Source: Flavobacterium sp. CYK-55 (GTDB lineage: Bacteria > Bacteroidota > Bacteroidia > Flavobacteriales > Flavobacteriaceae). From it: a stretch of DNA of 64,000 bases. The stretch covers positions 124,001 through 188,000 of the forward strand of contig NZ_JAHCDK010000001.1 in assembly GCF_018413465.1 (NCBI RefSeq), in the 5' to 3' direction. The translations under genes and the position numbers were made by a program. Below, in pieces: positions 27,376 through 37,646 of the stretch; position 1 is the stretch's first letter; each line of letters begins with the position of its first letter. The notes beneath the pieces are model-generated. The model was not told the origin of the DNA and did no database searches. It saw only the letters and a list, made by a program, of their open reading frames with translations.

Positions 27376-28712
27376 AACAAAGAGGCTTTTATTGATTTGA
27401 CTAATTCCCCTATATCTCCGGCGCCAATAGTAACAATTACCTTGTGTTCGCTGGCTTTAATAGCTGAAATCAAATCAGCTTTTTCAACCAACTGTACATT
27501 TGGGTTGGTCATTTTTGACATGAGCCAACTTGAGGTGACGCCTTCTATCGGAAGTTCGCGCGCGGGATAAATATCTAAGAGCAAAACCTGATCAAAGGCC
27601 GACAAACTCTGAGCAAAACCATCGGCAAAATCACGAGTTCGACTAAACAAATGCGGCTGAAAAACAGCCAAAACTTTTTGGTTCGGATATAACTCGCGCA
27701 CCGCTTGATGCACTGCGTTGATTTCGGTGGGATGATGCGCATAATCATCAATAAAAACTAAACCGTCGGTTTTGATCTGAAACGAAAATCTGCGGCGAAT
27801 TCCCTGAAAACTAGCCAATGCTTTTCGGATATCATCTACAGAAACACCATAAGTGTAGGCCATCGCAAAAGCCATCAACGCATTGGTTAAATTATGTGTT
27901 CCGGGCAAATTGAACGAAAAACCACGAAGTGTTTCGGTAGGTGTTTGTATGTCAAAAACGTATGCGCTGTTTTCAATACGCACGTTAAAAGCCTTAAACG
28001 ATGCTTCTTTATTCACGGCTACAGTAACGCCCTCAAGCGACAGTCCTTGAGCAACAAATAACTTGGTTTTATCATCTACTTTATCGGCAAACTCGGCAAA
28101 TGAAGCTTCAATCGAGGCTTTATCGCCATAAATATCTAAATGGTCAGCATCGGTTGAAGTAACACAAGCAATATCCGGATGCAAATGCAAAAACGAACGA
28201 TCAAATTCATCGGCCTCAACTACCGTAATGGTTTTTCCTGAGCCAATCAAATTAGAATCGTAGTTCTCAACAATTCCGCCTACAAAAGCAGTTACATCCA
28301 GACCGCTTTGATACAAAACGTGTCCGAGAATACTCGAAGTAGTGGTTTTTCCGTGGGTGCCCGCAACGGCAAAACAAAAAGTATCGCGGGTAATGATGCC
28401 GAGCACTTCAGCTCTTTTCTTAATCTGATAGTCGCGCTCTTGAAAAAAGTTCCACTCGGCATGATGAACAGGAACCGCCGGAGTCACGACCACCAGAGTG
28501 TTATCGGGCAAAAAGGTGGATGGAATCAGAGCAATAGAATCTTCAAAATGAATCGAAATTCCGCCTTGAACAAGCTCACGCGTAAGTTCAGTTTCGGTTT
28601 TATCATAGCCAGAAACTTGCTTGCCAATGCTTTTAAAATATCGGGCCAAGGCGCTCATACCAATGCCGCCAATACCGATGAAATAAACGTTTTGAATTTG
28701 ATTCAGATTCAT
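27372..28712 (-). CDS. murC: UDP-N-acetylmuramate--L-alanine ligase
   Basis: This Mur ligase adds L-alanine to UDP-MurNAc in the cytoplasm. The N-terminal Rossmann motif FIGIGGIGMSALA, the ATP P-loop GTHGKTTTSSI (about 115-125) and the C-terminal domain with IDDYAHHPTEI are clear. The ATG used here gives 446 residues and starts 5 bp after murG. The ORF extends nine residues further upstream, into the end of murG. It overlaps ftsQ by 4 bp. Confidence 0.96.
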   Translation of the reverse strand: MNLNQIQNVYFIGIGGIGMSALARYFKSIGKQVSGYDKTETELTRELVQGGISIHFEDSIALIPSTFLPDNTLVVVTPAVPVHHAEWNFFQERDYQIKKRAEVLGIITRDTFCFAVAGTHGKTTTSSILGHVLYQSGLDVTAFVGGIVENYDSNLIGSGKTITVVEADEFDRSFLHLHPDIACVTSTDADHLDIYGDKASIEASFAEFADKVDDKTKLFVAQGLSLEGVTVAVNKEASFKAFNVRIENSAYVFDIQTPTETLRGFSFNLPGTHNLTNALMAFAMAYTYGVSVDDIRKALASFQGIRRRFSFQIKTDGLVFIDDYAHHPTEINAVHQAVRELYPNQKVLAVFQPHLFSRTRDFADGFAQSLSAFDQVLLLDIYPARELPIEGVTSSWLMSKMTNPNVQLVEKADLISAIKASEHKVIVTIGAGDIGELVKSIKASLL

Positions 28713-28717
28713 CTGAT

Positions 28718-29821
28718 TTATATTTTTTGTGGCGGACACAACCGCACAATTTCGTCAACTATATCTTGGGTCGCGCGCGGTTTGGCCAGCGCTTTGATGT
28801 TTTCACTAAGTGTTTTTTGCTGAGTCTCATCAGCAATTAAATGGCTGAAGACGGTTTCAAAATCAGTGTCGAGTTCGCTTTCGCGGATGAGGATCGCACC
28901 GTTTTGCTTAACAATCGCTTGGGCATTTTTGGTTTGATGATCTTCGGCCACATTGGGCGATGGTATAAAGATCACCGGCTTGCCCACCAAACAAAGTTCT
29001 GAAACCGATGAAGCTCCGGCGCGCGAAATCACAAAATCTGCCGCAGCATAAGCCAAATCCATACGATCAATAAAAGCGTTCACTTGAACATCTTTGCGAT
29101 CATTGTTTGATTGATATTGATCTAAATAGAGTTTGCCACATTGCCAAATGAGCTGAATATTATTTTGTGCCAAAAAGTCTAATTCGGCAGCAATGAGTTG
29201 ATTTACTCGACGCGCACCCAGACTTCCGCCCAAAACCAACAAAGTTTTTTGATTCGGATTTAAATTAAAATACGCTTGCGCCTCGGCCTTTTTCTCAAAA
29301 ATATCCACTAAATCCTGACGCACCGGGTTTCCGGTAAATTTGATTTTATCGGCCGGAAAAAACCGTTCTAAATGTTCATAAGCCACACAAATACTGGCCG
29401 CTTTTTTACCTAATAATTTATTGGTAATGCCCGGATAAGAATTTTGCTCTTGAACCACCGTCGGAACACCCGCAGCATTGGCCATTTGCAACAATGGACC
29501 GCTGGCAAAACCGCCTGTACCAATCACAACATCGGGTTTGAATTGCTTGATAATGGCTCTTGATTTGAGCAAACTGCTCATGAGTTTGAGCGGAAACATC
29601 GCGTTGTCTAAAGTCAATCGGCGTTGCAAACCTGCAATCCACAAACCTTTGATAGCATAACCGGCTTGCGGCACTTTTTGCATTTCCATTTTATCGCTGG
29701 CACCCACAAACAAAAATGCAGCATCCGGAAAACGCTTTTTGAGTTCATTAGCAATGGCTATGGCCGGATAAATATGTCCTCCGGTTCCGCCTCCGCTTAA
29801 GATGAATTTTAGGTTGGCCAT
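28718..29821 (-). CDS. murG: UDP-GlcNAc:lipid I N-acetylglucosaminyltransferase
   Basis: This 367-residue glycosyltransferase, peripheral to the inner membrane, makes lipid II from lipid I. Conserved elements are [14 protein letters not shown] (about 10-23), [22 protein letters not shown] and the UDP-binding GASSVSEL near residue 265. It lies 27 bp after ftsW. Confidence 0.96.
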   Translation of the reverse strand: MANLKFILSGGGTGGHIYPAIAIANELKKRFPDAAFLFVGASDKMEMQKVPQAGYAIKGLWIAGLQRRLTLDNAMFPLKLMSSLLKSRAIIKQFKPDVVIGTGGFASGPLLQMANAAGVPTVVQEQNSYPGITNKLLGKKAASICVAYEHLERFFPADKIKFTGNPVRQDLVDIFEKKAEAQAYFNLNPNQKTLLVLGGSLGARRVNQLIAAELDFLAQNNIQLIWQCGKLYLDQYQSNNDRKDVQVNAFIDRMDLAYAAADFVISRAGASSVSELCLVGKPVIFIPSPNVAEDHQTKNAQAIVKQNGAILIRESELDTDFETVFSHLIADETQQKTLSENIKALAKPRATQDIVDEIVRLCPPQKI

Positions 29822-29848
29822 TTTGTTTTTGTTGGTTTGCTGATGATG

Positions 29849-31171
29849 TTATTTTTTTCCGCGAACCGCATCCATCGGATTAGATTCGTCGGTTATTGAA
29901 TGTCCGTGTTCTTGCGCGAGCTCCATTTCACGCAAGGCGCGTTCTGCAATTTCTTCGCGTTCAATTTGTGCGTCAATCATGCGTTTAAGGGTTTCTTCGC
30001 GGCGTTTCTTCTCGTCTAATTCTTGAGCGATTTCTTCTTCTTTTTTGGTGACTCCAATGATGATTCCAATAGAGATGCAAGTCATCCATATAGAACTTCC
30101 TCCGCTGCTGATGAGCGGCAAAGTCTGTCCGGTAACCGGCAATAGTTCTACCGCCACGGCCATGTTGATGAGCGCCTGAAAGACGATTGGAAAACCCAAA
30201 CCAACTACAACCAATTTACCAAACAAAGTATTGGCTTTATGCGCCGCCACGATAAATCGGAAGAACAACAACAAATACAACGATAAAACGGTCAGTCCGC
30301 CAATAAGACCATATTCTTCAACAATGATGGCAAAAATGAAATCGGATGATGATTGCGGCAAGAAGTTTTTCTGTACGCTTTTGCCCGGGCCTAAACCTTG
30401 AATTCCGCCCGAGGCTATGGCAATTTTGGCTTTCTCAATTTGATAATCGTCTTCATCGGGTTTGTCGGTGGTAAAGTTTTCTAAACGGCTTTCCCAGGTT
30501 TTAACTCGATTGAAGAATTTGGCATCGGGAAAGGCTTTGCTGACCAAAACAAAAAAGGCCAAAGCCAATACGCCGGCACCGACAATAAGACCAATATATT
30601 TAAGCGGATATTGCCCCACAAAAGTGAGCATCAATACCATGGAGAACATGAGCGCGGCCGTTGAAAAGTTGGCCGGCAAAATCAGTCCTAAAGTAAAAAA
30701 TACTGGAGTCCAGAGTTCCCAAAGTGAGTTTTTAAAAGTAATCGGTTCTTCTCGCTTCTTGGACAGATAGCGCGCCACAAAAACCATGAGCACGATAAAC
30801 GCCAAAGTTGAAGTTTGAAAGGTAATTCCAACAAACGGAACTTGAATCCAACGACTCGCATTGGCTCCGGCAATGACGGTTCCTTTGACGAGTGTATAGG
30901 CCAATAACACCCATACCAAAGGCATAGCTGCCAATGATATAGCCCTGAAATAGTGATAAGGAACTTTGTGTACCCAATAAATAATCAAAAAACCAATACA
31001 GATGTGGGCAAAATGTTTGACTAAATAACCCAACGTATTTCCGGTGCCGTGACCCATATACGCCAAGTTACTACTGGCGCTAAAAACCGGCATAAACGAA
31101 AACAGCGCCAATAGGGCCACGAAGGTCCAGATGACTTTGTCTCCTTTGAGATTTTTAATGAGTTCAAGCAT
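29849..31171 (-). CDS. ftsW: septal peptidoglycan polymerase FtsW
   Basis: This 440-residue SEDS-family glycosyltransferase has about ten membrane helices. It polymerises lipid II at the septum together with FtsI. Recognisable segments are WIQVPFVGITFQTS, GIQGLGPGKSVQKNFLPQSSSDFIFAI and the C-terminal SSGGSS loop. An unusual charged cytosolic tail of about 65 residues follows the last helix (KKEEEIAQELDEKKRREETL onward) and is predicted to be helical or coiled coil. Confidence 0.95.
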   Translation of the reverse strand: MLELIKNLKGDKVIWTFVALLALFSFMPVFSASSNLAYMGHGTGNTLGYLVKHFAHICIGFLIIYWVHKVPYHYFRAISLAAMPLVWVLLAYTLVKGTVIAGANASRWIQVPFVGITFQTSTLAFIVLMVFVARYLSKKREEPITFKNSLWELWTPVFFTLGLILPANFSTAALMFSMVLMLTFVGQYPLKYIGLIVGAGVLALAFFVLVSKAFPDAKFFNRVKTWESRLENFTTDKPDEDDYQIEKAKIAIASGGIQGLGPGKSVQKNFLPQSSSDFIFAIIVEEYGLIGGLTVLSLYLLLFFRFIVAAHKANTLFGKLVVVGLGFPIVFQALINMAVAVELLPVTGQTLPLISSGGSSIWMTCISIGIIIGVTKKEEEIAQELDEKKRREETLKRMIDAQIEREEIAERALREMELAQEHGHSITDESNPMDAVRGKK

Positions 31172-31202
31172 GGTTGACGATTATGAAAGTTATCAGTCTT
31201 GT

Positions 31203-31248
31203 AGCGCAGCGGTCTTTTTTCTTACAGCGCAGCGATCTTTTTTCTTAT
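31203..31248. repeat. tandem 23-bp duplication at the murD 3' end
   Basis: Two 23-bp units (AGCGCAGCGGTC and AGCGCAGCGATC followed by T6CTTA) sit head to tail in the murD-ftsW gap. The second ends inside the murD stop codon region. They differ at two positions. Confidence 0.8.
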
Positions 31249-32579
31249 AAATTCTGAACCGCGTATTTAAATTGACGTCCGCGGTCTTCGTAATTTTCGA
31301 ATAAATCAAAACTCGCGCATGCAGGTGACAGCAATACGTTGTCGCCCTTTTCGGCCAAGCGCTGTGCCATTTTTACAGCCGCGCTCATGGAGTCAACTTC
31401 GACCATCACATCAACCACGTTGCCAAAAGCATCGATGATTTTTTTGTTGTCAACCCCCAAACAAATGATTGCTTTGACTTTTTCGTGCACGAGCGACATG
31501 AGTTCTGAGTAATCGTTGCCTTTGTCAACACCGCCCACAATCCAAACCGTTGGCGAAGTCATGCTGTCAAGGGCAAAAAAAGTCGCGTTTACATTGGTGG
31601 CTTTTGAATCGTTGATGTACTGCACGTTTTGAATTTTGAGCACTTTTTCTAAACGGTGTTCAACGCCTTGAAAATTGGAGAGACTCTCGCGAATGGTTTC
31701 CTTGCGGATTTTCATCAGTTTGGCTACCGATGTAGCAGCCATGGCGTTTTTGACATTGTGCTTTCCTTCGAGCGCCATTGACTCGGTCTCCATGATGAAC
31801 TCTTCTTCGTTGATGTTTACTTCCATTTTGTTTTGGTTTAGATAAGCTCCTTTGTCAAACTTTTGCGTGAGTGAAAAAGGAATTAATTGAGCATTCGTTT
31901 TGTTTTGTTTTAACCAGTTTACTGAGGCTTCATCGTCTGCATCATAAATGAGATAATCCTCAGGCGTTTGGTTCATGGTAATTCTAAATTTTGATGCGAT
32001 GTAATTTTCATACTTATACTCATATCGGTCTAAATGATCCGGACTGATGTTGGTAATGATGGCTACATCGGGTCGGTAGTGAATGATGCCGTCAAGCTGA
32101 AAACTACTGAGCTCCAACACGTAATAATCGTATTGGTTTTCGGCCACTTGCCAAGCAAAACTTTTTCCGATGTTGCCGCCCAAACCTACATTGAGTCCTG
32201 CCGATTTAAGCAGATGATAGGTAAGCATCGTCGTGGTGGTTTTGCCATTGCTGCCTGTGATTCCGATGGTGATCGCCTGGGTGAAAGGCGCCGCGAATTC
32301 AATCTCTGAAATCACCGGAATCTTGTGCTCATGCAGCTTTTTGACCATGGGTGATTTGTCTGGAATTCCGGGGCTTTTCATGACCACATCGGCATTCAAT
32401 ATCTTTTTTTCGGTATGGGTTTCTTCTTCCCATTTGATTCCGTTAAGCGTAAGAACTTCTTTGTAATGATTTTTAATCTTGCCAAAATCAGATACAAAAA
32501 CATCGTATCCTTTTTGTTTTCCGAGGATGGCGGTTCCCACACCGCTTTCGCCTCCGCCGAGTACCACGAGCCGCTGCAT
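31245..32579 (-). CDS. murD: UDP-N-acetylmuramoylalanine--D-glutamate ligase
   Basis: This 444-residue Mur ligase adds D-glutamate to UDP-MurNAc-L-Ala. The Rossmann start VVLGGGESGVGTA, ATP loop GITGSNGKTTTTML (about 107-120) and the YINDSKATN motif of the central domain are present. Its ATG overlaps the mraY stop by one base (TAATG), so the two are translationally coupled. A short tandem repeat follows its stop. Confidence 0.96.
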   Translation of the reverse strand: MQRLVVLGGGESGVGTAILGKQKGYDVFVSDFGKIKNHYKEVLTLNGIKWEEETHTEKKILNADVVMKSPGIPDKSPMVKKLHEHKIPVISEIEFAAPFTQAITIGITGSNGKTTTTMLTYHLLKSAGLNVGLGGNIGKSFAWQVAENQYDYYVLELSSFQLDGIIHYRPDVAIITNISPDHLDRYEYKYENYIASKFRITMNQTPEDYLIYDADDEASVNWLKQNKTNAQLIPFSLTQKFDKGAYLNQNKMEVNINEEEFIMETESMALEGKHNVKNAMAATSVAKLMKIRKETIRESLSNFQGVEHRLEKVLKIQNVQYINDSKATNVNATFFALDSMTSPTVWIVGGVDKGNDYSELMSLVHEKVKAIICLGVDNKKIIDAFGNVVDVMVEVDSMSAAVKMAQRLAEKGDNVLLSPACASFDLFENYEDRGRQFKYAVQNL

Positions 32580-33805
32580 TATCTGAGTTTTAAAGTCACT
32601 ATGGATAAGATGGCGAGCAATATGCCGACAATCCAGAATCGGGTTACAATTTTACTTTCGTGGTAGCCTTTTTTCTGGTAGTGATGATGCAAAGGCGACA
32701 TCAGAAAGATGCGTCTGCCTTCGCCAAATCGTTTTTTGGTGTATTTGAAATAACTCACTTGAAGCACCACCGAAAAATTCTCGACCAAGAATATCCCGCA
32801 CAACAGCGGAATCAGCAACTCTTTGCGCACCGAAATGGCCAAAACAGCAATCACACCGCCTATGGTTAAACTTCCGGTATCGCCCATGAATACTGAGGCC
32901 GGATATGAATTATACCACAGAAAACCCACCAAAGCTCCTACGAATGAGGCAATAAAAACCGTCATTTCGCCCGAGTTTGGGATGTACATGATATTGAGAT
33001 AGCTCGAGAAAATCACGTTCCCTGATACGAACGTAAAAATGCCCAGTGCGAGCACCGATATGGCCGAGGTTCCGGCTGCGAGCCCGTCAATTCCGTCGGT
33101 GAGGTTGGCTCCGTTGGATACGGCTGTGATGATGAAAATCACAATCGGAATAAAAATAATCCAAGCATAATTTTCGTAGTCATCGCCCATCCACGAAAGC
33201 AATTCGGCATAGTCAAATTCGTTGTTTTTAAAGAACGGAATAGTCGTAGCGGTAGATTTTTCATCAACTGGCATTTGCGAAATCACATTCTCTGCTTGCT
33301 TGAGCGTGATGGTATTCGGACTTTCTTTGCGCAAGGTTACACCCGGATGCAAATACAAAACCGAACCTACAATCAAACCCAGACCAACTTGACCAATCAC
33401 TTTAAAAATACCTTTGAGCCCTTGTTTGTCTTTTTTGAAAATCTTGATATAATCGTCAATGAAGCCGATGGTGCCCATCCAAAGCGTGGTAACAATCAGC
33501 AAAATGATGTAAATATTGTTGAGTTTGGTGAGTAAAAACACCGGAATCAAAGTCGCCATAATAATGATGAGTCCGCCCATGGTAGGTGTTCCTGCTTTTT
33601 CGTTTTGTCCGGCCAAACCCAATTCACGCACGGTTTCACCTACTTGCTGATTGCGTAAAAAGCCAATGATGCGTTTACCGTAAATGGTTGAAAGCGTCAA
33701 CGAAAGCAACACAGCCACTGCCGAACGAAACGTGATGTATTGAAAAACTCCAGTACCGGGAATGTTGAGCGTTTTATCGAGATATTCAAATAAATAGTAT
33801 AGCAT
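32579..33805 (-). CDS. mraY: phospho-N-acetylmuramoyl-pentapeptide transferase
   Basis: This 408-residue integral-membrane enzyme transfers phospho-MurNAc-pentapeptide to undecaprenyl phosphate to make lipid I. The motifs [25 protein letters not shown] and the late [12 protein letters not shown] are characteristic. About ten membrane helices are visible. The large loop after helix 4 contains a family-specific insertion of about 40 residues compared with E. coli. It starts 6 bp after murE. Confidence 0.97.
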   Translation of the reverse strand: MLYYLFEYLDKTLNIPGTGVFQYITFRSAVAVLLSLTLSTIYGKRIIGFLRNQQVGETVRELGLAGQNEKAGTPTMGGLIIIMATLIPVFLLTKLNNIYIILLIVTTLWMGTIGFIDDYIKIFKKDKQGLKGIFKVIGQVGLGLIVGSVLYLHPGVTLRKESPNTITLKQAENVISQMPVDEKSTATTIPFFKNNEFDYAELLSWMGDDYENYAWIIFIPIVIFIITAVSNGANLTDGIDGLAAGTSAISVLALGIFTFVSGNVIFSSYLNIMYIPNSGEMTVFIASFVGALVGFLWYNSYPASVFMGDTGSLTIGGVIAVLAISVRKELLIPLLCGIFLVENFSVVLQVSYFKYTKKRFGEGRRIFLMSPLHHHYQKKGYHESKIVTRFWIVGILLAILSIVTLKLR

Positions 33806-33811
33806 GGCTTG

Positions 33812-35275
33812 TTATTTTTGCAGTTGATTTAATAGTTCGGTCACGATTTGCATATCGTCAAAATCATAACGAACGCCTTGAATTTCTTGATAGGTTTCAT
33901 GCCCTTTACCGGCAATAAGGATGATATCTCCGGGCTGAGCGAGCTGGCAAGCCGCTTGAATGGCTTGTTTGCGATCAGTAATCGACATCGTTTTTTTGAA
34001 GTTCTGAGCCTCGACACCTTTTTCCATATCAGCAATGATGGCTTGCGGATCTTCGGTGCGCGGATTATCAGAAGTAATAATCGCTTTATCACTCATTGAC
34101 GAAGCAATGTGCGCCATCATCGGACGTTTGGTTTTGTCGCGGTCACCACCACAACCTACAAGAGTAATGAGTTGTTCGTTGTTGGTGCGGATATCATTGA
34201 TGGTTTTGAGCACATTTTCAAGAGCATCCGGTGTATGCGCATAATCAACAATGGCGGTGATTTTTTGATTTGAAACAATATATTGAAAACGACCCGAAAC
34301 ACTCTCTAACTCAGACAACAAGCGCAAAGCTTCGAGCGGTTCCATGCCCAATTCAATCGCAGTTCCGTAAATGGCCAGTAAATTATAGGCATTAAAAGTT
34401 CCGATGAGTCGCACCCAAACTTCTTGGTCATTGATTTTAAGCAGCAAACCCGACATTTGGCTTTCAAGAATTTGCGCGCGATAATCAGCGTAGGTTTTAA
34501 GTGCATAAGTGCGTTTGTGTGCCGAAGTGTTTTGCAACATCAAGCTGCCGTTTTTATCATCGAGATTGGTCAAAGCAAAAGCAGTCTGAGGCAAATGATC
34601 AAAAAATGATTTCTTAACATCGCGGTATTCGGCAAAAGTTGGGTGATAATCTAAGTGATCATGCGAAAGATTCGTAAACACACCTCCGGCAAAATGCAAA
34701 GCATCGGTGCGTTTTTGGTGTACGCCGTGTGAACTGACTTCCATAAAGCAATAGGTCACGCCGGCATCAGCCATCATGCGCAGATATTTGTTGATGGTGA
34801 GTGAATCAGGTGTGGTATGCGTAGCTTTGTATTCGGTTTGATTGACCATAATTTTTACCGTCGAAAGCAACCCGCAGGCATAACCGGCTTTGCCAAACAT
34901 CTGATACAACAATGAAGCGATGGTGGTTTTTCCGTTGGTTCCGGTAATGCCCACGAGCTTTAATTCTTTGGATGGATGTCCGAAAAAATTAGCCGCCATA
35001 AAGGCCAAAGCCAAATTGGTATCTTTAACTTGAACATAAGTAATATGCTCTTGAATTTGCTCGGGCAATGTATCACAAATAACGGCAACCGCACCGTCAG
35101 CAATGGCTTTGGAAATGTAGTTATGTCCGTCAGAAAGGCTTCCGCGAATTGCTACAAAAACATCGCCCGCAGACATTTTTCTGGAATCAAAATCAATTTG
35201 ATTGATTTGAACTTCAGTGCTGCCTTTAACCGCCTCGATTGGCACTTTATATAATATGTCTTTTAAAACAATCAC
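33812..35275 (-). CDS. murE: UDP-MurNAc-L-Ala-D-Glu--meso-diaminopimelate ligase
   Basis: This 487-residue Mur ligase adds the third amino acid of the stem peptide. The ATP loop GITGTNGKTTIASLL is at about 107-121. The substrate-specificity motif DNPR (in TSDNPRTEDP) indicates meso-diaminopimelate rather than lysine. Its ATG overlaps the ftsI stop by 4 bp. murF is not next to it, unlike in E. coli. Confidence 0.96.
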   Translation of the reverse strand: MIVLKDILYKVPIEAVKGSTEVQINQIDFDSRKMSAGDVFVAIRGSLSDGHNYISKAIADGAVAVICDTLPEQIQEHITYVQVKDTNLALAFMAANFFGHPSKELKLVGITGTNGKTTIASLLYQMFGKAGYACGLLSTVKIMVNQTEYKATHTTPDSLTINKYLRMMADAGVTYCFMEVSSHGVHQKRTDALHFAGGVFTNLSHDHLDYHPTFAEYRDVKKSFFDHLPQTAFALTNLDDKNGSLMLQNTSAHKRTYALKTYADYRAQILESQMSGLLLKINDQEVWVRLIGTFNAYNLLAIYGTAIELGMEPLEALRLLSELESVSGRFQYIVSNQKITAIVDYAHTPDALENVLKTINDIRTNNEQLITLVGCGGDRDKTKRPMMAHIASSMSDKAIITSDNPRTEDPQAIIADMEKGVEAQNFKKTMSITDRKQAIQAACQLAQPGDIILIAGKGHETYQEIQGVRYDFDDMQIVTELLNQLQK

Positions 35276-37296
35276 GATAATTCGAGTAAAATGGTTGTCT
35301 TTTTGGTAAAAATTTGCCCGGGTTGGATGGATTGCGATTTGACTTTTCCAGTCCCTTTAACTCTAATATTTAACCCTAAATTTCCAAGTAATGCAATCGC
35401 ATCCATCCCAGGCATTCCTTTGACATTGGGAATGATATTTTTAGTATTCTGAACTTTGCTGTAATATTTTGAGTAGCTTTTTTCTTGTTGCGGATTTTTT
35501 TGATTTAGATTTTTGATTTCATTCATTGATGGTGCATCAGTAAATATTTTTTGCGCAATGCGTTTGAACACCGGACCGGCTACATCGGCTCCGTAATAAT
35601 TATTGTTAGAAGTATTGGGTTCATGTACCACAACAATACATGAATACTTCGGATCATCGGCAGGAAAATAACCTACAAAAGACGAGATGTAATGCTTTTC
35701 GGTTCCACCATTTTTGGCATAATTGGCTTGAGCGGTTCCGGTTTTTCCGGCCATCGAGAAATCTTTAGAATACAACTTTGAACCCGTTCCTTTTTTGACC
35801 ACATTTTGCATTACAGCTTTGAGCTTGTCAATAGTTTCTTGTGAGCATACACGCGGATTGATGACTTCTTTGTTGAATTTTTTAATGGTTTTGTTCCATT
35901 CTTTAATTTCTGAAACAAACTGCGGTTTGACCATTTCACCGTTGTTGGCTACTGCATTATAGAAAGCCAACGTTTGTAACGGAGTGATTGATACTCCATA
36001 GCCAAACGCCATCCACGGAAGTGAAATAGCGCTCCAACGTGGGCTATCCGGTTGCGGAATATAAGGTATGCCCTCGCCTTTAATCGGCAACCCTAATGGT
36101 TTGTTGAGTCCGAAATTATTGAGGTGATTGACAAATTTTTCGGGTTCGCTCTTATAGCTATTGTATACCGCTTGCACCAAAACGGTATTGGACGAAACTT
36201 CAAAACCGCGCGCCAATGAAATTCTACCATATCCACCTTCGTGCGAATCGCGCACTTTTTTGCCTGAATAAGTAATGATTCCCCCATAGCTGTCAAACAC
36301 AGCACTCGTATCGATTTTTTTATCTTCGAGCAAAGCCATTAAATCGGCCAACTTGTAGGTTGAACCCGGTTCGTGTGACTCGGCAATAGCATAATTAGTG
36401 GTTTCAAAATAAGTGCTATCAGCCGCTTTATTTGCACTCGCTGGATTTTTGCCCAAATTTGAAATCGCTTTTACTTTTCCGGTTTTGGTTTCCATAACCA
36501 CCACGCAGCCATGATCGGCGTTGTATTGTCGCAATTGTTTAAGCAAAGCATGGTGTGCAATATCTTGAATGTAGACATCAATGGTTGAAATCACATCGTA
36601 ACCATCTTGCGGCTCAACTTCATTGACATCACGGATGGGTTTCCACTGACCTTTGGCGATTTTTTGCTTGAGCACTTTGCCGTCTTTTCCGTTGAGGTAT
36701 TGACGAAATGCCCATTCGATGCCTTTTCCGTCTAAGCTTCCGTTAGGTGTTTTACGCTCATAGCCAATGGTTCGCTCGGCGATTTTTCCGATGGGATGCT
36801 CGCGAACGGTTTTTTGCTCGGTAATCATTCCACCTTTGTAAGCGCCCAAATTAAACAGCGGAAATCCTTTGATTTTCATGTAATCGGTATAGCTTAAATC
36901 ACGAGCCACTAAAAAATAACGGCTTTTGTTGGCACGTGCTTTTCTGAGGTTGTTGTATAATTCTCCGGAAGATTTTTTGAGCAATTTACCAAGTGAGTCT
37001 GCCAAGGAACGAACGTTTTTGTCAAAAGCTTCGGTTTTGGGCGCAACGGCATCAAAGCGAATGGTATATTTAGGAATAGAGGTAGCGAGCAAACTTCCAT
37101 CGGCAGAATAGATATTACCTTTATTGGCAGGAATCACAAAGTTTTTAACCGTGCGCTCTTTGGCGAGTTTTCGGTAGTATTCGCCTTCACTCCACTGAAT
37201 TTTGGTCAGCTTGAAAGTGACAGCTACCGCCATCATAAAAATAGCAAAGGCCACTAAATACATACGATACGATATGTTTTTGTCTTCTACTGCCAT
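35272..37296 (-). CDS. ftsI: septal penicillin-binding protein FtsI with PASTA domain
   Basis: This 674-residue class B PBP cross-links septal peptidoglycan. One N-terminal membrane helix is followed by the dimerisation domain and the transpeptidase domain. Its active-site motifs are SxxK in PGSTYKLA, SSN in EVSSNTVL and KTG in AGKTGTAQA. One C-terminal PASTA domain (about 610-674, beginning NIIPNVKGMPGMDA) may recognise lipid II or cross-links. Its start overlaps ftsL by 10 bp. Confidence 0.96.
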   Translation of the reverse strand: MAVEDKNISYRMYLVAFAIFMMAVAVTFKLTKIQWSEGEYYRKLAKERTVKNFVIPANKGNIYSADGSLLATSIPKYTIRFDAVAPKTEAFDKNVRSLADSLGKLLKKSSGELYNNLRKARANKSRYFLVARDLSYTDYMKIKGFPLFNLGAYKGGMITEQKTVREHPIGKIAERTIGYERKTPNGSLDGKGIEWAFRQYLNGKDGKVLKQKIAKGQWKPIRDVNEVEPQDGYDVISTIDVYIQDIAHHALLKQLRQYNADHGCVVVMETKTGKVKAISNLGKNPASANKAADSTYFETTNYAIAESHEPGSTYKLADLMALLEDKKIDTSAVFDSYGGIITYSGKKVRDSHEGGYGRISLARGFEVSSNTVLVQAVYNSYKSEPEKFVNHLNNFGLNKPLGLPIKGEGIPYIPQPDSPRWSAISLPWMAFGYGVSITPLQTLAFYNAVANNGEMVKPQFVSEIKEWNKTIKKFNKEVINPRVCSQETIDKLKAVMQNVVKKGTGSKLYSKDFSMAGKTGTAQANYAKNGGTEKHYISSFVGYFPADDPKYSCIVVVHEPNTSNNNYYGADVAGPVFKRIAQKIFTDAPSMNEIKNLNQKNPQQEKSYSKYYSKVQNTKNIIPNVKGMPGMDAIALLGNLGLNIRVKGTGKVKSQSIQPGQIFTKKTTILLELS

Positions 37297-37640
37297 AATC
37301 TTTGAAAGAAACTTTTCTCTTGCTCTTTTTTAACTTTAATTTTTACCGGCGGAACAGAAGCCGGATATATTTTTCGCGCTTCCATTTCTGAAGCGACGGT
37401 TGATTCCATTTTGAGTTGCATAAGCTCTGATCTGCGATCAACAAACTCGGAGCGAAGTTCTTTGACTTCTCCGGTCAAGGCAACAATTTTGAACACTTTT
37501 TGCTCGTAGCTCTGGGTGTTGGCTATCATTAGAATCGCCAGAATAATTAAAAAAACTATGAACCGCCAATTTTTGGCCGCATTGGCTTCTTCATTGATCA
37601 GAAACCTAGCTTTTAAAATGCTGTACACTCCGGTTTTCAT
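37287..37640 (-). CDS. ftsL: FtsL-like cell division protein
   Basis: This 117-residue protein has one membrane helix (about residues 27-44) and a short periplasmic coiled-coil segment (VKELRSEFVDRRSELMQLK). Size, topology and position between rsmH and ftsI identify it as the FtsL partner of FtsQ/FtsB that activates FtsW-FtsI. The sequence is poorly conserved across phyla, so the call depends mainly on context. Confidence 0.83.
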   Translation of the reverse strand: MKTGVYSILKARFLINEEANAAKNWRFIVFLIILAILMIANTQSYEQKVFKIVALTGEVKELRSEFVDRRSELMQLKMESTVASEMEARKIYPASVPPVKIKVKKEQEKSFFQRLWQ

Positions 37641-37646
37641 ATTCTT

